Source of the DNA: Aquitalea denitrificans
GTDB taxonomy: Bacteria; Pseudomonadota; Gammaproteobacteria; Burkholderiales; Chromobacteriaceae
Direction: 5' to 3'
DNA: 64,000 nucleotides
Assembly: GCF_009856625.1 (NCBI RefSeq)
Contig: NZ_CP047241.1
Location: forward strand, 3,658,001-3,722,000
Below are positions 51,901 through 59,167 of this stretch, one piece after another. The notes under the pieces were generated by a model. It saw nothing but the letters and a program-made list of their open reading frames with translations. It ran no database searches and was not told the DNA's origin. A program made the translations under genes and the position numbers. The first letter of the stretch is position 1, and every line of letters starts with the position of its first letter.

Positions 51901-52204
51901 GGTCCAGCGCACAGTTCAGTGCGGTCTGGCCGCCCATGGTGGGCAGAATGGCGTCCGGGCGTTCCTTGGCAATGATTTTTTCCAGAACAGGCCAGGTGAT
52001 GGGTTCGATGTAGGTGACATCGGCCATGTTCGGGTCGGTCATGATGGTGGCCGGATTGGAGTTCACCAGGATGACTTTGTAACCTTCTTCACGCAGGGCC
52101 TTGCAGGCCTGCGCGCCGGAGTAGTCAAACTCGCAGGCCTGGCCAATCACAATGGGGCCAGCGCCGATGATGAGAATACTCTTGAGGTCGGTACGTTTCG
52201 GCAT
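48995..52204 (-). CDS. carB: Carbamoyl-phosphate synthase large subunit
   Basis: A 1069-residue enzyme with two homologous ATP-grasp halves. The first makes carboxyphosphate ([53 protein letters not shown]) and the second phosphorylates carbamate ([48 protein letters not shown]). The C-terminal MGS-like allosteric domain binds UMP and ornithine. It works with CarA to supply carbamoyl phosphate for arginine and pyrimidines. It is separated from carA by a LysE exporter gene. Confidence 0.98.
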   Translation of the reverse strand: [1069 protein letters not shown]

Positions 52205-52230
52205 GTTATCGCTCAGTCAATTTCAATTGT

Positions 52231-52887
52231 TCAGTTCAGGCTGGCTGCCGCCAGTTTGGCCCCGAAGCCCAGAAACAGCGCGCCCACTCCGCCAGACATG
52301 GCAGAGGACAGTTTGCGGCGGCGGCGGAAGGCTGCGGCCAGTCTTGCGCCGGACACGATGATGGTGGCCAGATACAGGGCACTGCACAACTGCAGCAGCG
52401 TGCCCAGCACAAGAAAGGTCAGCACCGGGTGCGGATAGGCCGGGTCGACGAATTGCACGAAGAAGGACACGAAGAACAAGATGGCCTTGGGGTTCATCAG
52501 GCTGATGACCAGCGCCTTGACGAAGGGACGGCTGGCGTCCACTTCGCGGCGGGCTTCCGGCACGGCAGCTTCCCCGCGGGAAGCATTGCGCCAGGCACGC
52601 CAGGCACCACGCAGCATCTGCAGGCCCAGCCAGGTCAGGTAAGCGCCACCGGCGTACTTGACCACGGCAAACAGGGCCGGATTGGCCTTGAGCACCCCTG
52701 CCGCCCCTGTGGCGGCCAGCGTCATCAGGATGGCATCACCGGTAAATACCCCGCAGGCACCCACAAAACCGCGGCGGATGCCGCGCTGTGCCGCCACCGA
52801 CAGCACATACATGGAGTTGGGGCCTGGCAGCAGCACGATAATGATGGTGCCGATCAGGTAGGTAGTGATATCGGTAATGCCCAGCAT
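52231..52887 (-). CDS. LysE-family amino acid exporter (LeuE-like)
   Basis: A 218-residue inner-membrane protein with six predicted spans. LLPGPNSMYVLSVAAQRGIRRGFVGACGVFTGDA and YAGGAYLTWLGLQMLRG are RhtB/LysE hallmarks, and LMNPKAILFFVSFFVQFV is closest to LeuE-type exporters. It sits between carA and carB with gaps of 23 and 26 nt, all on one strand, so it is almost certainly cotranscribed with them. The substrate is unknown; leucine or another neutral or basic amino acid is plausible. Confidence 0.9.
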   Translation of the reverse strand: MLGITDITTYLIGTIIIVLLPGPNSMYVLSVAAQRGIRRGFVGACGVFTGDAILMTLAATGAAGVLKANPALFAVVKYAGGAYLTWLGLQMLRGAWRAWRNASRGEAAVPEARREVDASRPFVKALVISLMNPKAILFFVSFFVQFVDPAYPHPVLTFLVLGTLLQLCSALYLATIIVSGARLAAAFRRRRKLSSAMSGGVGALFLGFGAKLAAASLN

Positions 52888-52910
52888 GCTTGTTCTCCGT
52901 TCTGGTCCGT

Positions 52911-54041
52911 TTACTTCGCCTGGCTCATCGCCGTGATGAAGCGGTCAAACAGATAGGCCACATCTTCCGGGCCGGGGCTCGCTTCCGGGTGCCCCTGGAA
53001 GGAGAAGGCCGGACGGTCGGTCAGCGCAATGCCCTGTACGGTCTGGTCGAACAGGCTGCGATGGGTCACGCGCACATTGGCCGGCAGAGTGGATTCATCC
53101 ACCTGGAAGCCGTGGTTCTGGCTGGTGATCATCACGCGGCCGCTGTCCAGATCCTGCACCGGGTGGTTGGCACCGTGGTGGCCGAACTTCATCTTGCTGG
53201 TCTTGGCACCGGTGGCCAGGCCCAGCAGCTGGTGACCCAGGCAGATGCCGAATACCGGCAGGCGGGTTTCCAGGATTTCGCGGATGGCAGTGATGGCGTA
53301 GTCACACGGCTCCGGATCGCCAGGGCCGTTGGACAGGAACACGCCATCCGGCTTCAGTGCCAGCACGTCCTTGGCCGGGGTCTGGGCCGGCACCACGGTC
53401 AGCTTGCAGCCACGTTCGGCCAGCATGCGCAGGATGTTGTGCTTCACACCGAAGTCGTAAGCCACCACATGGAACGGGGTTTCGGCCTGTTCGCTGTAGC
53501 CGCTGCCCAGTTTCCATTCGCCCAGCTTCCACTGGTAGGACTCGGTGCAGCTGACTACTTTGGCCAGATCCTGACCGGCCATGGAGCCAAAGCCGCGGGC
53601 CAGTTCCAGTGCGCGGGCTTCGTCCAGATCGGCACCGGCCATGATGCAGCCGGCCTGTGCGCCCTTTTCGCGCAGAATGCGGGTGAGGCGACGGGTGTCG
53701 ATATCGGCAATGGCCACGACATTGTTCTTGGCCAGATAGTCGGACAGCGAATCTTCGGCGCGGAAGTTGCTGTGCAGCAGCGGCAGATCACGAATGATCA
53801 GACCTGATGCGAAAACGGCGCGGGATTCGGTATCTTCCGAATTCGCGCCGACATTACCGATGTGGGGATAAGTCAGGGTGACGATTTGTTTGGTGTAGGA
53901 GGGATCGGTGAGGATTTCCTGATACCCGGTCATGGCGGTATTGAATACCACTTCGCCGACCGTATGGCCGGTGGCTCCGATGGCACTGCCCTTGAAGAGG
54001 GTACCGTCAGCCAAGACGAGGATCGCTGGTACGGTTGACAC
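52911..54041 (-). CDS. carA: Carbamoyl-phosphate synthase small subunit
   Basis: A 376-residue glutamine amidotransferase subunit that passes ammonia to CarB. The N-terminal CPSase domain has GEVVFNTAMTGYQEILTDPSY. The class I GATase domain has the nucleophile Cys in FGICLGHQLLG (about 267) and the His/Glu pair in FQGHPEASPGPED. The start is GTG 54039-54041 with AGGAG upstream. It is the first gene of carA-lysE-carB, driven by a clear sigma-70 promoter with an inverted repeat in the leader. Confidence 0.97.
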   Translation of the reverse strand: MSTVPAILVLADGTLFKGSAIGATGHTVGEVVFNTAMTGYQEILTDPSYTKQIVTLTYPHIGNVGANSEDTESRAVFASGLIIRDLPLLHSNFRAEDSLSDYLAKNNVVAIADIDTRRLTRILREKGAQAGCIMAGADLDEARALELARGFGSMAGQDLAKVVSCTESYQWKLGEWKLGSGYSEQAETPFHVVAYDFGVKHNILRMLAERGCKLTVVPAQTPAKDVLALKPDGVFLSNGPGDPEPCDYAITAIREILETRLPVFGICLGHQLLGLATGAKTSKMKFGHHGANHPVQDLDSGRVMITSQNHGFQVDESTLPANVRVTHRSLFDQTVQGIALTDRPAFSFQGHPEASPGPEDVAYLFDRFITAMSQAK

Positions 54042-54096
54042 TGACTAGCTCCTGTTGCGTTTCGCTTGTATGTTTTTGCGGATTTTTATGTGAATA

Positions 54097-54126
54097 ACGG
54101 GACACGACGTTTTGCGCCTGTCCCGT
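54097..54126 (-). promoter_or_regulatory. Inverted repeat in the carA leader
   Basis: ACGGGACA (54097-54104) and TGTCCCGT (54119-54126) form an 8-bp perfect stem with a 14-nt loop, about 10 nt into the predicted carA transcript. It could be an operator or an RNA hairpin. There is no T-run for a terminator. Confidence 0.5.
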
Positions 54127-54142
54127 TTGGTTAAACCTTACC

Positions 54143-54171
54143 ATCATACCGCTTTCGGCCAGTTGAAACAA
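54143..54171 (-). promoter_or_regulatory. carA sigma-70 promoter
   Basis: On the minus strand TTGTTT (54166-54171) and TATGAT (54143-54148) are spaced 17 bp. The start would be near 54136, giving a leader of about 95 nt. Confidence 0.7.
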
Positions 54172-54235
54172 GTCACAAGCACCTGTTTTTGCATCACTTC
54201 CTGCTTTGTCCTGCCTTGTTTCCAATACTTTTACA

Positions 54236-54264
54236 TAAAGAAACAGCCACCCGCAGGTGGCTGT
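54236..54264 (-). terminator. Terminator of the acyl-CoA dehydrogenase gene
   Basis: ACAGCCACC CGCA GGTGGCTGT is a 9-bp stem followed on the minus strand by TTTCTTT, 21 nt past the stop. Confidence 0.82.
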
Positions 54265-54285
54265 CCAAACCGGCAAAACCTGGGC

Positions 54286-56067
54286 TCAGAACAGGTTTTC
54301 GTCCAGTTCCAACACGCTATCAGCCCCGTCCACAATAGCTGCAGCCAGGCCGCCAACCTGCGGCAACAGATGCTCGGCAAAGAAGCGGGCAGTGATGATT
54401 TTGGCCTTGAGGAAATCCTCGTCCACACCGTCTTCAGCCAGCTTTTCGCGTGCGATCAGCGCGGCACGGCCCAGTTGCCAGCCACCCAGCACAATCCCCA
54501 TCAGCTTGAGGAAAGGCACCGAACCGGCAGCCGCCAGCTGCGGCTGCGTGCCAAAGCTGCCCAGGATGAAGGCAACGCAGCGCTCAGCCTCGGCAGCAGC
54601 CTGCTGCAGATTACTCGCCATGCTGGCATAACCGGCAGCGGCCAGCTTGTCGGCGGTGGCGCGCGCCTCGTCCAGCAGCGCACGGGCCGTGGCACCGCCT
54701 TCACTGAAGGTTTTGCGGCCAATCAGATCCAGCGCCTGGATGCCAGTAGTGCCTTCGTAAATGGCTGTAATGCGGGCATCACGGTAGTACTGTGCCACAC
54801 CGGTTTCTTCGATGAAGCCCATGCCGCCATGCACCTGCACGGCCAGGCTGGTCAATTCGTTGGCCTGCTCGGTATTCCAGCCCTTGACGATGGGGATGAG
54901 GAAATTCACCAGCGCCTGATTGCGCGCAGCTTCGCTGGCCACCGGGTGGCGCGAGGCACGATCCAGCGCGGCGGCAGTGTAGAAGGCCAAGGCACGCTGG
55001 GCTTCGATCTGGCTGCGCATGGTCATCAGCATGCGACGGATGTCCGGATGCTTGATGATGGCGACACCAGCCGGGTCGGGCGAACCAACGGCACGGCTTT
55101 GCACACGGTCACGGGCATATTCCACCGCCTTCTGGTAGGCACGCTCGGACACCGACATGCCTTCCACACCTACACCCAGACGCGCGTGATTCATCATGGT
55201 GAACATATAGCCCAGGCCCTTGTTGGCCTCGCCCACCAGATAACCGACCGCACCACCGTTATCGCCAAAGCTCATCACCGCAGTCGGGCTGCCGTGAATG
55301 CCCAGCTTGTGTTCCAGCGAGACACAACGCACGTCGTTACGCGCACCCAGGCTGCCATCGGCATTGACCAGGAACTTGGGCACGATGAACAGGGAAATAC
55401 CCTTCACCCCGGCCGGCGCATCCGGCAGACGGGCCAGCACCAGATGGACGATGTTGTCGGCCATGTCGTGCTCACCCCAGGTGATGAAAATCTTCTGGCC
55501 GGTCACCAGATAGCTGCCATCCGCCTGCGGTACGGCACGGGAGCGCACCTGGGCCAGGTCGGAACCGGCTTGCGGCTCGGTCAGGTTCATGGTGCCAGTC
55601 CATTCGCCACTGGACATGCGCGGCAGGTAGACCGCCTTCAGTTCTTCCGAGGCATGGTGGTGAATGGCCTCTACCGCGCCCAGCGTCAGCAGCGGGGCCA
55701 GCGAGAAGGCCAGATTGGAGGAGCACCACATTTCTTCGGCGGCAATGGCTACCAGGGCCGGCATGCCCTGCCCGCCAAAATCAGCCGGGGCACGCAAGCC
55801 CACCCAGCCGGACTCGACATATTGCTGCCAGGCATCCTTGAAACCGGGCGCGGCGGTCACTTCACCATCCTTCAGCGTGGCACCTTTGTCGCCCTGCTTG
55901 TTGATGGGAGCCAACACGCCTTCGGCAAACTTGGCGGCTTCTTCCAGAATGGCATCCACCAGCTCGACCGAGCAGTCTTCATAACCGGGCAGGCTGCATA
56001 CTGAAGTCAGCTCGGCCAATTCATTCAGTACAAAACGGATTTCCTTGACTGGCGCGTTATAGATCAT
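54286..56067 (-). CDS. Acyl-CoA dehydrogenase with C-terminal extension
   Basis: A 593-residue flavoenzyme that oxidises acyl-CoA to 2-enoyl-CoA. The N-terminal helical domain is followed by the FAD/substrate motifs TEPQAGSDLAQVR and TGQKIFITWGEHD, and GMGFIEETGVAQYYRDARITAIYEGTTGIQALDL carries the catalytic Glu (AIYEGT). The extra C-terminal domain of about 120 residues marks the long DmdC/AcdA-like subgroup. Electrons go to EtfAB, encoded just upstream. ATG 56065-56067 has GAGGAGAG ahead of it; the longer reading is not conserved. Confidence 0.93.
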   Translation of the reverse strand: MIYNAPVKEIRFVLNELAELTSVCSLPGYEDCSVELVDAILEEAAKFAEGVLAPINKQGDKGATLKDGEVTAAPGFKDAWQQYVESGWVGLRAPADFGGQGMPALVAIAAEEMWCSSNLAFSLAPLLTLGAVEAIHHHASEELKAVYLPRMSSGEWTGTMNLTEPQAGSDLAQVRSRAVPQADGSYLVTGQKIFITWGEHDMADNIVHLVLARLPDAPAGVKGISLFIVPKFLVNADGSLGARNDVRCVSLEHKLGIHGSPTAVMSFGDNGGAVGYLVGEANKGLGYMFTMMNHARLGVGVEGMSVSERAYQKAVEYARDRVQSRAVGSPDPAGVAIIKHPDIRRMLMTMRSQIEAQRALAFYTAAALDRASRHPVASEAARNQALVNFLIPIVKGWNTEQANELTSLAVQVHGGMGFIEETGVAQYYRDARITAIYEGTTGIQALDLIGRKTFSEGGATARALLDEARATADKLAAAGYASMASNLQQAAAEAERCVAFILGSFGTQPQLAAAGSVPFLKLMGIVLGGWQLGRAALIAREKLAEDGVDEDFLKAKIITARFFAEHLLPQVGGLAAAIVDGADSVLELDENLF

Positions 56068-56198
56068 GAATCTCTCCTCATTCTTGCTGCACAACAATCG
56101 TCGTAGATATGAAAAAACCGGCTCGCCGTCCACCTGATGCATGAGCATGCCCACCCACCGCGAGCTGCGGCGGGAAAGCTTGCTCCTCCATGAAGCAG

Positions 56199-56226
56199 AC
56201 CGGTCGTAGCCGGTTTTTATTTTTTG
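56199..56226 (+). terminator. Plus-strand terminator with no plus-strand gene upstream
   Basis: ACCGG TCGTAG CCGGT followed by TTTTATTTTTT on the plus strand, between minus-strand genes etfA and acyl-CoA dehydrogenase. AAAAAACCGGCT (56111-56122) could also pair with AGCCGGTTTTT (56207-56217). It may end an antisense or small RNA; no promoter was identified. Confidence 0.45.
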
Positions 56227-56283
56227 ATTCCGGCGGCTATGCTGCCTGCTCGGATGGGGAGGGCTGCCCCTCCCCGCACACCA

Positions 56284-57216
56284 TTACTTGGCCAGTTCGG
56301 CCAGCAATTCCGGCACCACGGTGAACAGGTCACCCACAATGCCGTAGTCAGCCACCTGGAAGATCGGCGCTTCTTCGTCCTTGTTGATCGCCACGATCAC
56401 CTTGGAATCTTTCATACCGGCCAGATGCTGGATGGCACCGGAAATACCCACAGCGAAGTACAGCTGCGGTGCCACTACCTTGCCGGTTTGGCCAACCTGG
56501 TAGTCGTTCGGGGCGTAGCCCGCGTCAACTGCGGCACGCGAAGCACCGACAGCCGCACCCAGCTTGTCAGCCAGCGGCTCGATAACGGACTTGAACTGCT
56601 CTTCCGAACCCAGCGCACGACCACCGGATACGATGATCTTGGCCGCACCCAGTTCCGGACGGTCCGACTTGGTCAGTTCCTGGCCGACAAAGCTGGACAG
56701 CTGCGGATCAGCTGCCACGGCAACACTTTCCACGGCAGCGGAGCCACCCTGACCTGCCGCGTCAAACGCGGTGGTACGCACGGTGATGACCTTGATGGCA
56801 TCAGCCGACTGCACGGTGGCCAGCACGTTGCCGGCATACACCGGACGCACGAAGGTGTCAGCCGACTCGATAGCAGTAATTTCGGAAATCTGTGCCACAT
56901 CCAGCAAGGCAGCCACGCGCGGCAGCAGGTTCTTGCCAAAAGAAGTAGCCGGAGCCAGTACATGGCTATAGCTCTTGGCCACGTCCACTACCAGGGCGGA
57001 CAGCGATTCGGCCAGACCATGCGCGTACTGGGCAGCATCAGCCAGCAGTACCTTGGCCACACCAGCCACGCTCTTGGCAGCTTCGGCAGCGGCAGCGGCG
57101 TTGTGGCCGGCCACCAGCACGTGCACTTCGCCCAGCTTGGCAGCGGCAGTTACGGTATTCAGGGTGCCTGCTTTCAGGCTCTGGTTGTCGTGTTCAGCGA
57201 TAACGAGAATGGCCAT
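56284..57216 (-). CDS. etfA: Electron transfer flavoprotein alpha subunit
   Basis: A 310-residue ETF subunit. The N-terminal domain (MAILVIAEHDNQSLKAGTLNTVTAA) resembles EtfB. The C-terminal FAD-binding domain has VSGGRALGS, the catalytic-region sequence VGASRAAVDAGYAPNDYQVGQTGKVVAPQLYFAVGISGAIQH and VAINKDEEAPIFQVADYGIVGDLF. It carries electrons from acyl-CoA dehydrogenases to ETF:quinone oxidoreductase. It follows etfB by 3 nt. Confidence 0.96.
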   Translation of the reverse strand: MAILVIAEHDNQSLKAGTLNTVTAAAKLGEVHVLVAGHNAAAAAEAAKSVAGVAKVLLADAAQYAHGLAESLSALVVDVAKSYSHVLAPATSFGKNLLPRVAALLDVAQISEITAIESADTFVRPVYAGNVLATVQSADAIKVITVRTTAFDAAGQGGSAAVESVAVAADPQLSSFVGQELTKSDRPELGAAKIIVSGGRALGSEEQFKSVIEPLADKLGAAVGASRAAVDAGYAPNDYQVGQTGKVVAPQLYFAVGISGAIQHLAGMKDSKVIVAINKDEEAPIFQVADYGIVGDLFTVVPELLAELAK

Positions 57217-57219
57217 GGC

Positions 57220-57969
57220 TTACAGCACCTTTGCGTCGTTTTTCAGTTTGGCTACCAGCTCGGCAGCGTTGGCTACCTTGATGCCGGCAGAGCGCTTGGC
57301 CGGTTCGGCCACTTTCAGCGTTTTCAGGCGCGGAGTGACGTCCACACCCAGATCGGCCGGGCTGGTCTTGTCCAGCGGCTTCTTCTTGGCGGCCATGATG
57401 TTGGGCAGCTTGATGAAGCGCGGTTCGTTCAGGCGCAGGTCGGCGGTAACAACGGCCGGCAGACGCAGCTTGACGGTTTCCAGGCCACCGTCGATTTCGC
57501 GGATCACGTCGACGGTTTCGGCAGCGACATCCACCTTGGAGGCGAAAGTGCCTTGTGCCCAGCCCAGCAGCGCGGCAGCCATCTGGCCGGTCTGGTTGGC
57601 ATCATCGTCAATGGCTTGCTTGCCGACGATCAGCAACTGCGGCTGTTCCTTGTCGGCAACAGCCTTGAGCAGCTTGGCCACGGCCAGCGGCTGCAGTTCG
57701 GTTTCGGTTTCCACCAGAATGGCGCGGTCGGCACCCATGGCCAGTGCGGTGCGCAGGGTTTCCTCGCACTGCTTCACGCCCATGGACACGACAACGATCT
57801 CGCTGGCCTTGCCGGCTTCCTTCAAACGCACGGCCTCTTCGACGGCAATTTCGTCAAAGGGGTTCATCGACATCTTGACGTTGGCGACATCCACATCGGA
57901 CCCGTCAGCCTTCACGCGAACCTTCACGTTGTAATCGACAACGCGTTTAACAGCGACTAGAACTTTCAT
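57220..57969 (-). CDS. etfB: Electron transfer flavoprotein beta subunit
   Basis: A 249-residue ETF subunit that binds AMP structurally. It starts MKVLVAVKRVVDYNVKVRVKADGSDVD; the motif NPFDEIAVEEAVRLKEAG and the recognition-loop region with FASKVDV follow. It is first of the etfB-etfA-acyl-CoA dehydrogenase set. A PsrA-type palindrome lies 90 nt upstream of its start, consistent with fatty acid control. It is divergent from the enoyl-CoA hydratase gene. Confidence 0.96.
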   Translation of the reverse strand: MKVLVAVKRVVDYNVKVRVKADGSDVDVANVKMSMNPFDEIAVEEAVRLKEAGKASEIVVVSMGVKQCEETLRTALAMGADRAILVETETELQPLAVAKLLKAVADKEQPQLLIVGKQAIDDDANQTGQMAAALLGWAQGTFASKVDVAAETVDVIREIDGGLETVKLRLPAVVTADLRLNEPRFIKLPNIMAAKKKPLDKTSPADLGVDVTPRLKTLKVAEPAKRSAGIKVANAAELVAKLKNDAKVL

Positions 57970-58058
57970 ATTCCTCCAGCGAATAGCTCTCTGGGTTAAT
58001 CGAACTCGGAAAGGGACTTGCTACCGTGGTGTTTCCCGATTATGCCCCAACGCCATTT

Positions 58059-58072
58059 CAAACGAGCGTTTG
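58059..58072. promoter_or_regulatory. PsrA-type operator between etfB and the enoyl-CoA hydratase gene
   Basis: CAAACG-AG-CGTTTG is a perfect palindrome and fits the PsrA consensus (G/C)AAAC-N2-4-GTTT(G/C) known in Pseudomonas. It sits in a divergent region between beta-oxidation-related genes, which supports the match. Confidence 0.62.
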
Positions 58073-58210
58073 GTTGAATTTTTATGTGTGGCACGTAGCA
58101 AAAAAACAACTGATTGCAGATACTACGTCATTTCCGCTTAATTTGCATTTCGTCTGCTGCATGGCACAATGCAGTGCAGCAATTTCAACGTCATAGCCGG
58201 AGAAACATGC

Positions 58211-58630
58211 ATGACAGTCTACTTTGAAGATATCAAGGTCGGCGATTCTGCCGAGTACGCCAAAACCATTACCGAAGCCGATATCCTGATGTTTGCAGCC
58301 GTCTCTGGCGATGACAATCCGGTGCATATCAACCAGGAATACGCCGAGACCACACCATTCCAGACCCGTATCGCTCACGGCATGCTGACCGCCAGCCTGA
58401 TTTCCACCGTGGTGGGCACCAGGCTGCCCGGCAACGGCACCATCTACCTGTCGCAATCCACACACTTCAAGGCACCGGTGCGTATTGGTCAGACTGTCAC
58501 CGCCCGCGCCACCGTGGTGGAAATTTTCCCGGACAAAAAGCGCGTCAAGCTGGCCACCCAATGCCTGGTGCAGGGCAAGGTGATTCTGGATGGTGAATCG
58601 CTGGTCATCGCGCCGTCGCGCGGCGAATAA
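58211..58630 (+). CDS. (R)-specific enoyl-CoA hydratase (MaoC/PhaJ-like)
   Basis: A 139-residue hot-dog-fold protein. The MaoC active site is present: FAAVSGDDNPVHINQEYA (the Asp-His dyad) and ARIAHGML-type RIAHGMLTASL. It hydrates 2-enoyl-CoA to (R)-3-hydroxyacyl-CoA, linking fatty acid breakdown to polyhydroxyalkanoate synthesis. ATG 58211 follows GGAG; an overlapping ATG 4 nt upstream is out of frame. It is divergent from etfB and shares its PsrA-like operator. A GNAT gene follows by 2 nt. Confidence 0.9.
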   Translation: MTVYFEDIKVGDSAEYAKTITEADILMFAAVSGDDNPVHINQEYAETTPFQTRIAHGMLTASLISTVVGTRLPGNGTIYLSQSTHFKAPVRIGQTVTARATVVEIFPDKKRVKLATQCLVQGKVILDGESLVIAPSRGE

Positions 58631-58632
58631 GC

Positions 58633-59097
58633 ATGGCCGTTACGCTACACATCCTGCCGCTGACCGATGAGACCGGCAACGTCACCGAGCCGGAGCTGCT
58701 GGCCCGCTGCAGCAGCCTGCACCGCCAGCTGCGTCCCATGCTGCCGGAACACGGCCACAGCTATGCGGCAAAAATGCAACGTGTCTGTTCTTTTGGTGCG
58801 CGCATGGTGGCCGCACTGGATGCCGATGGAACACCGCTGGGACTGGCGCTGTACCGGGTATACGAAAATACCTATGAAGACCTGCGGCTGTATATCGACG
58901 ATCTGGTAAGCGATGAAGCGCACCGCTCGCAAGGCATAGGTAGCCAGTTGCTGGACTGGTGCGCCGAAGAAGCCCGCCGGCTGGGATGTGGCTTCCAGGT
59001 GCTGGATTCCGGCACCTGGCGCACCGAAGCCCACCGTCTGTATTTCCGCAAGGGCTTCAGCATCACGTCCTTTCATTTCACCAAATCACTGAACTGA
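58633..59097 (+). CDS. GNAT-family N-acetyltransferase
   Basis: A 154-residue acetyltransferase with motif A LYIDDLVSDEAHRSQGIGSQLLDWCAEEA, where RSQGIG binds the CoA pyrophosphate, and motif B ending YFRKGFSIT. The acceptor is unknown. It starts 2 nt after the hydratase stop, so it is likely cotranscribed, but there is no clear ribosome-binding site and translational coupling is probable. It ends with a strong terminator. Confidence 0.88.
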   Translation: MAVTLHILPLTDETGNVTEPELLARCSSLHRQLRPMLPEHGHSYAAKMQRVCSFGARMVAALDADGTPLGLALYRVYENTYEDLRLYIDDLVSDEAHRSQGIGSQLLDWCAEEARRLGCGFQVLDSGTWRTEAHRLYFRKGFSITSFHFTKSLN

Positions 59098-59140
59098 AGG
59101 CACTTGAGCTGAAGCAAGCAAAGCTGCTGCAGTAAACATA

Positions 59141-59167
59141 AAAGGGAGCCAACGGCTCCCTTTTTTT
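59141..59167. terminator. Terminator between the GNAT gene and queG
   Basis: AAAGGGAGCC AAC GGCTCCCTTT is a 10-bp stem with a seven-T tail on the plus strand, and the two genes converge here. Confidence 0.9.

Noticed and set aside
49013..52438. A 1141-codon open frame on the plus strand opposite carB
   Set aside because: It is the high-GC antisense shadow of carB: its protein is His/Gly/Val-rich with no recognisable domain, while carB on the other strand has complete motifs.
54007..54276. An 89-codon leader frame over the carA start as a regulatory peptide
   Set aside because: It overlaps the carA coding start in another frame, has no run of arginine or other regulatory codons, and no plausible attenuator follows.
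54112..56004. A 630-codon plus-strand frame opposite the acyl-CoA dehydrogenase gene
   Set aside because: Antisense shadow with biased composition and no domain.
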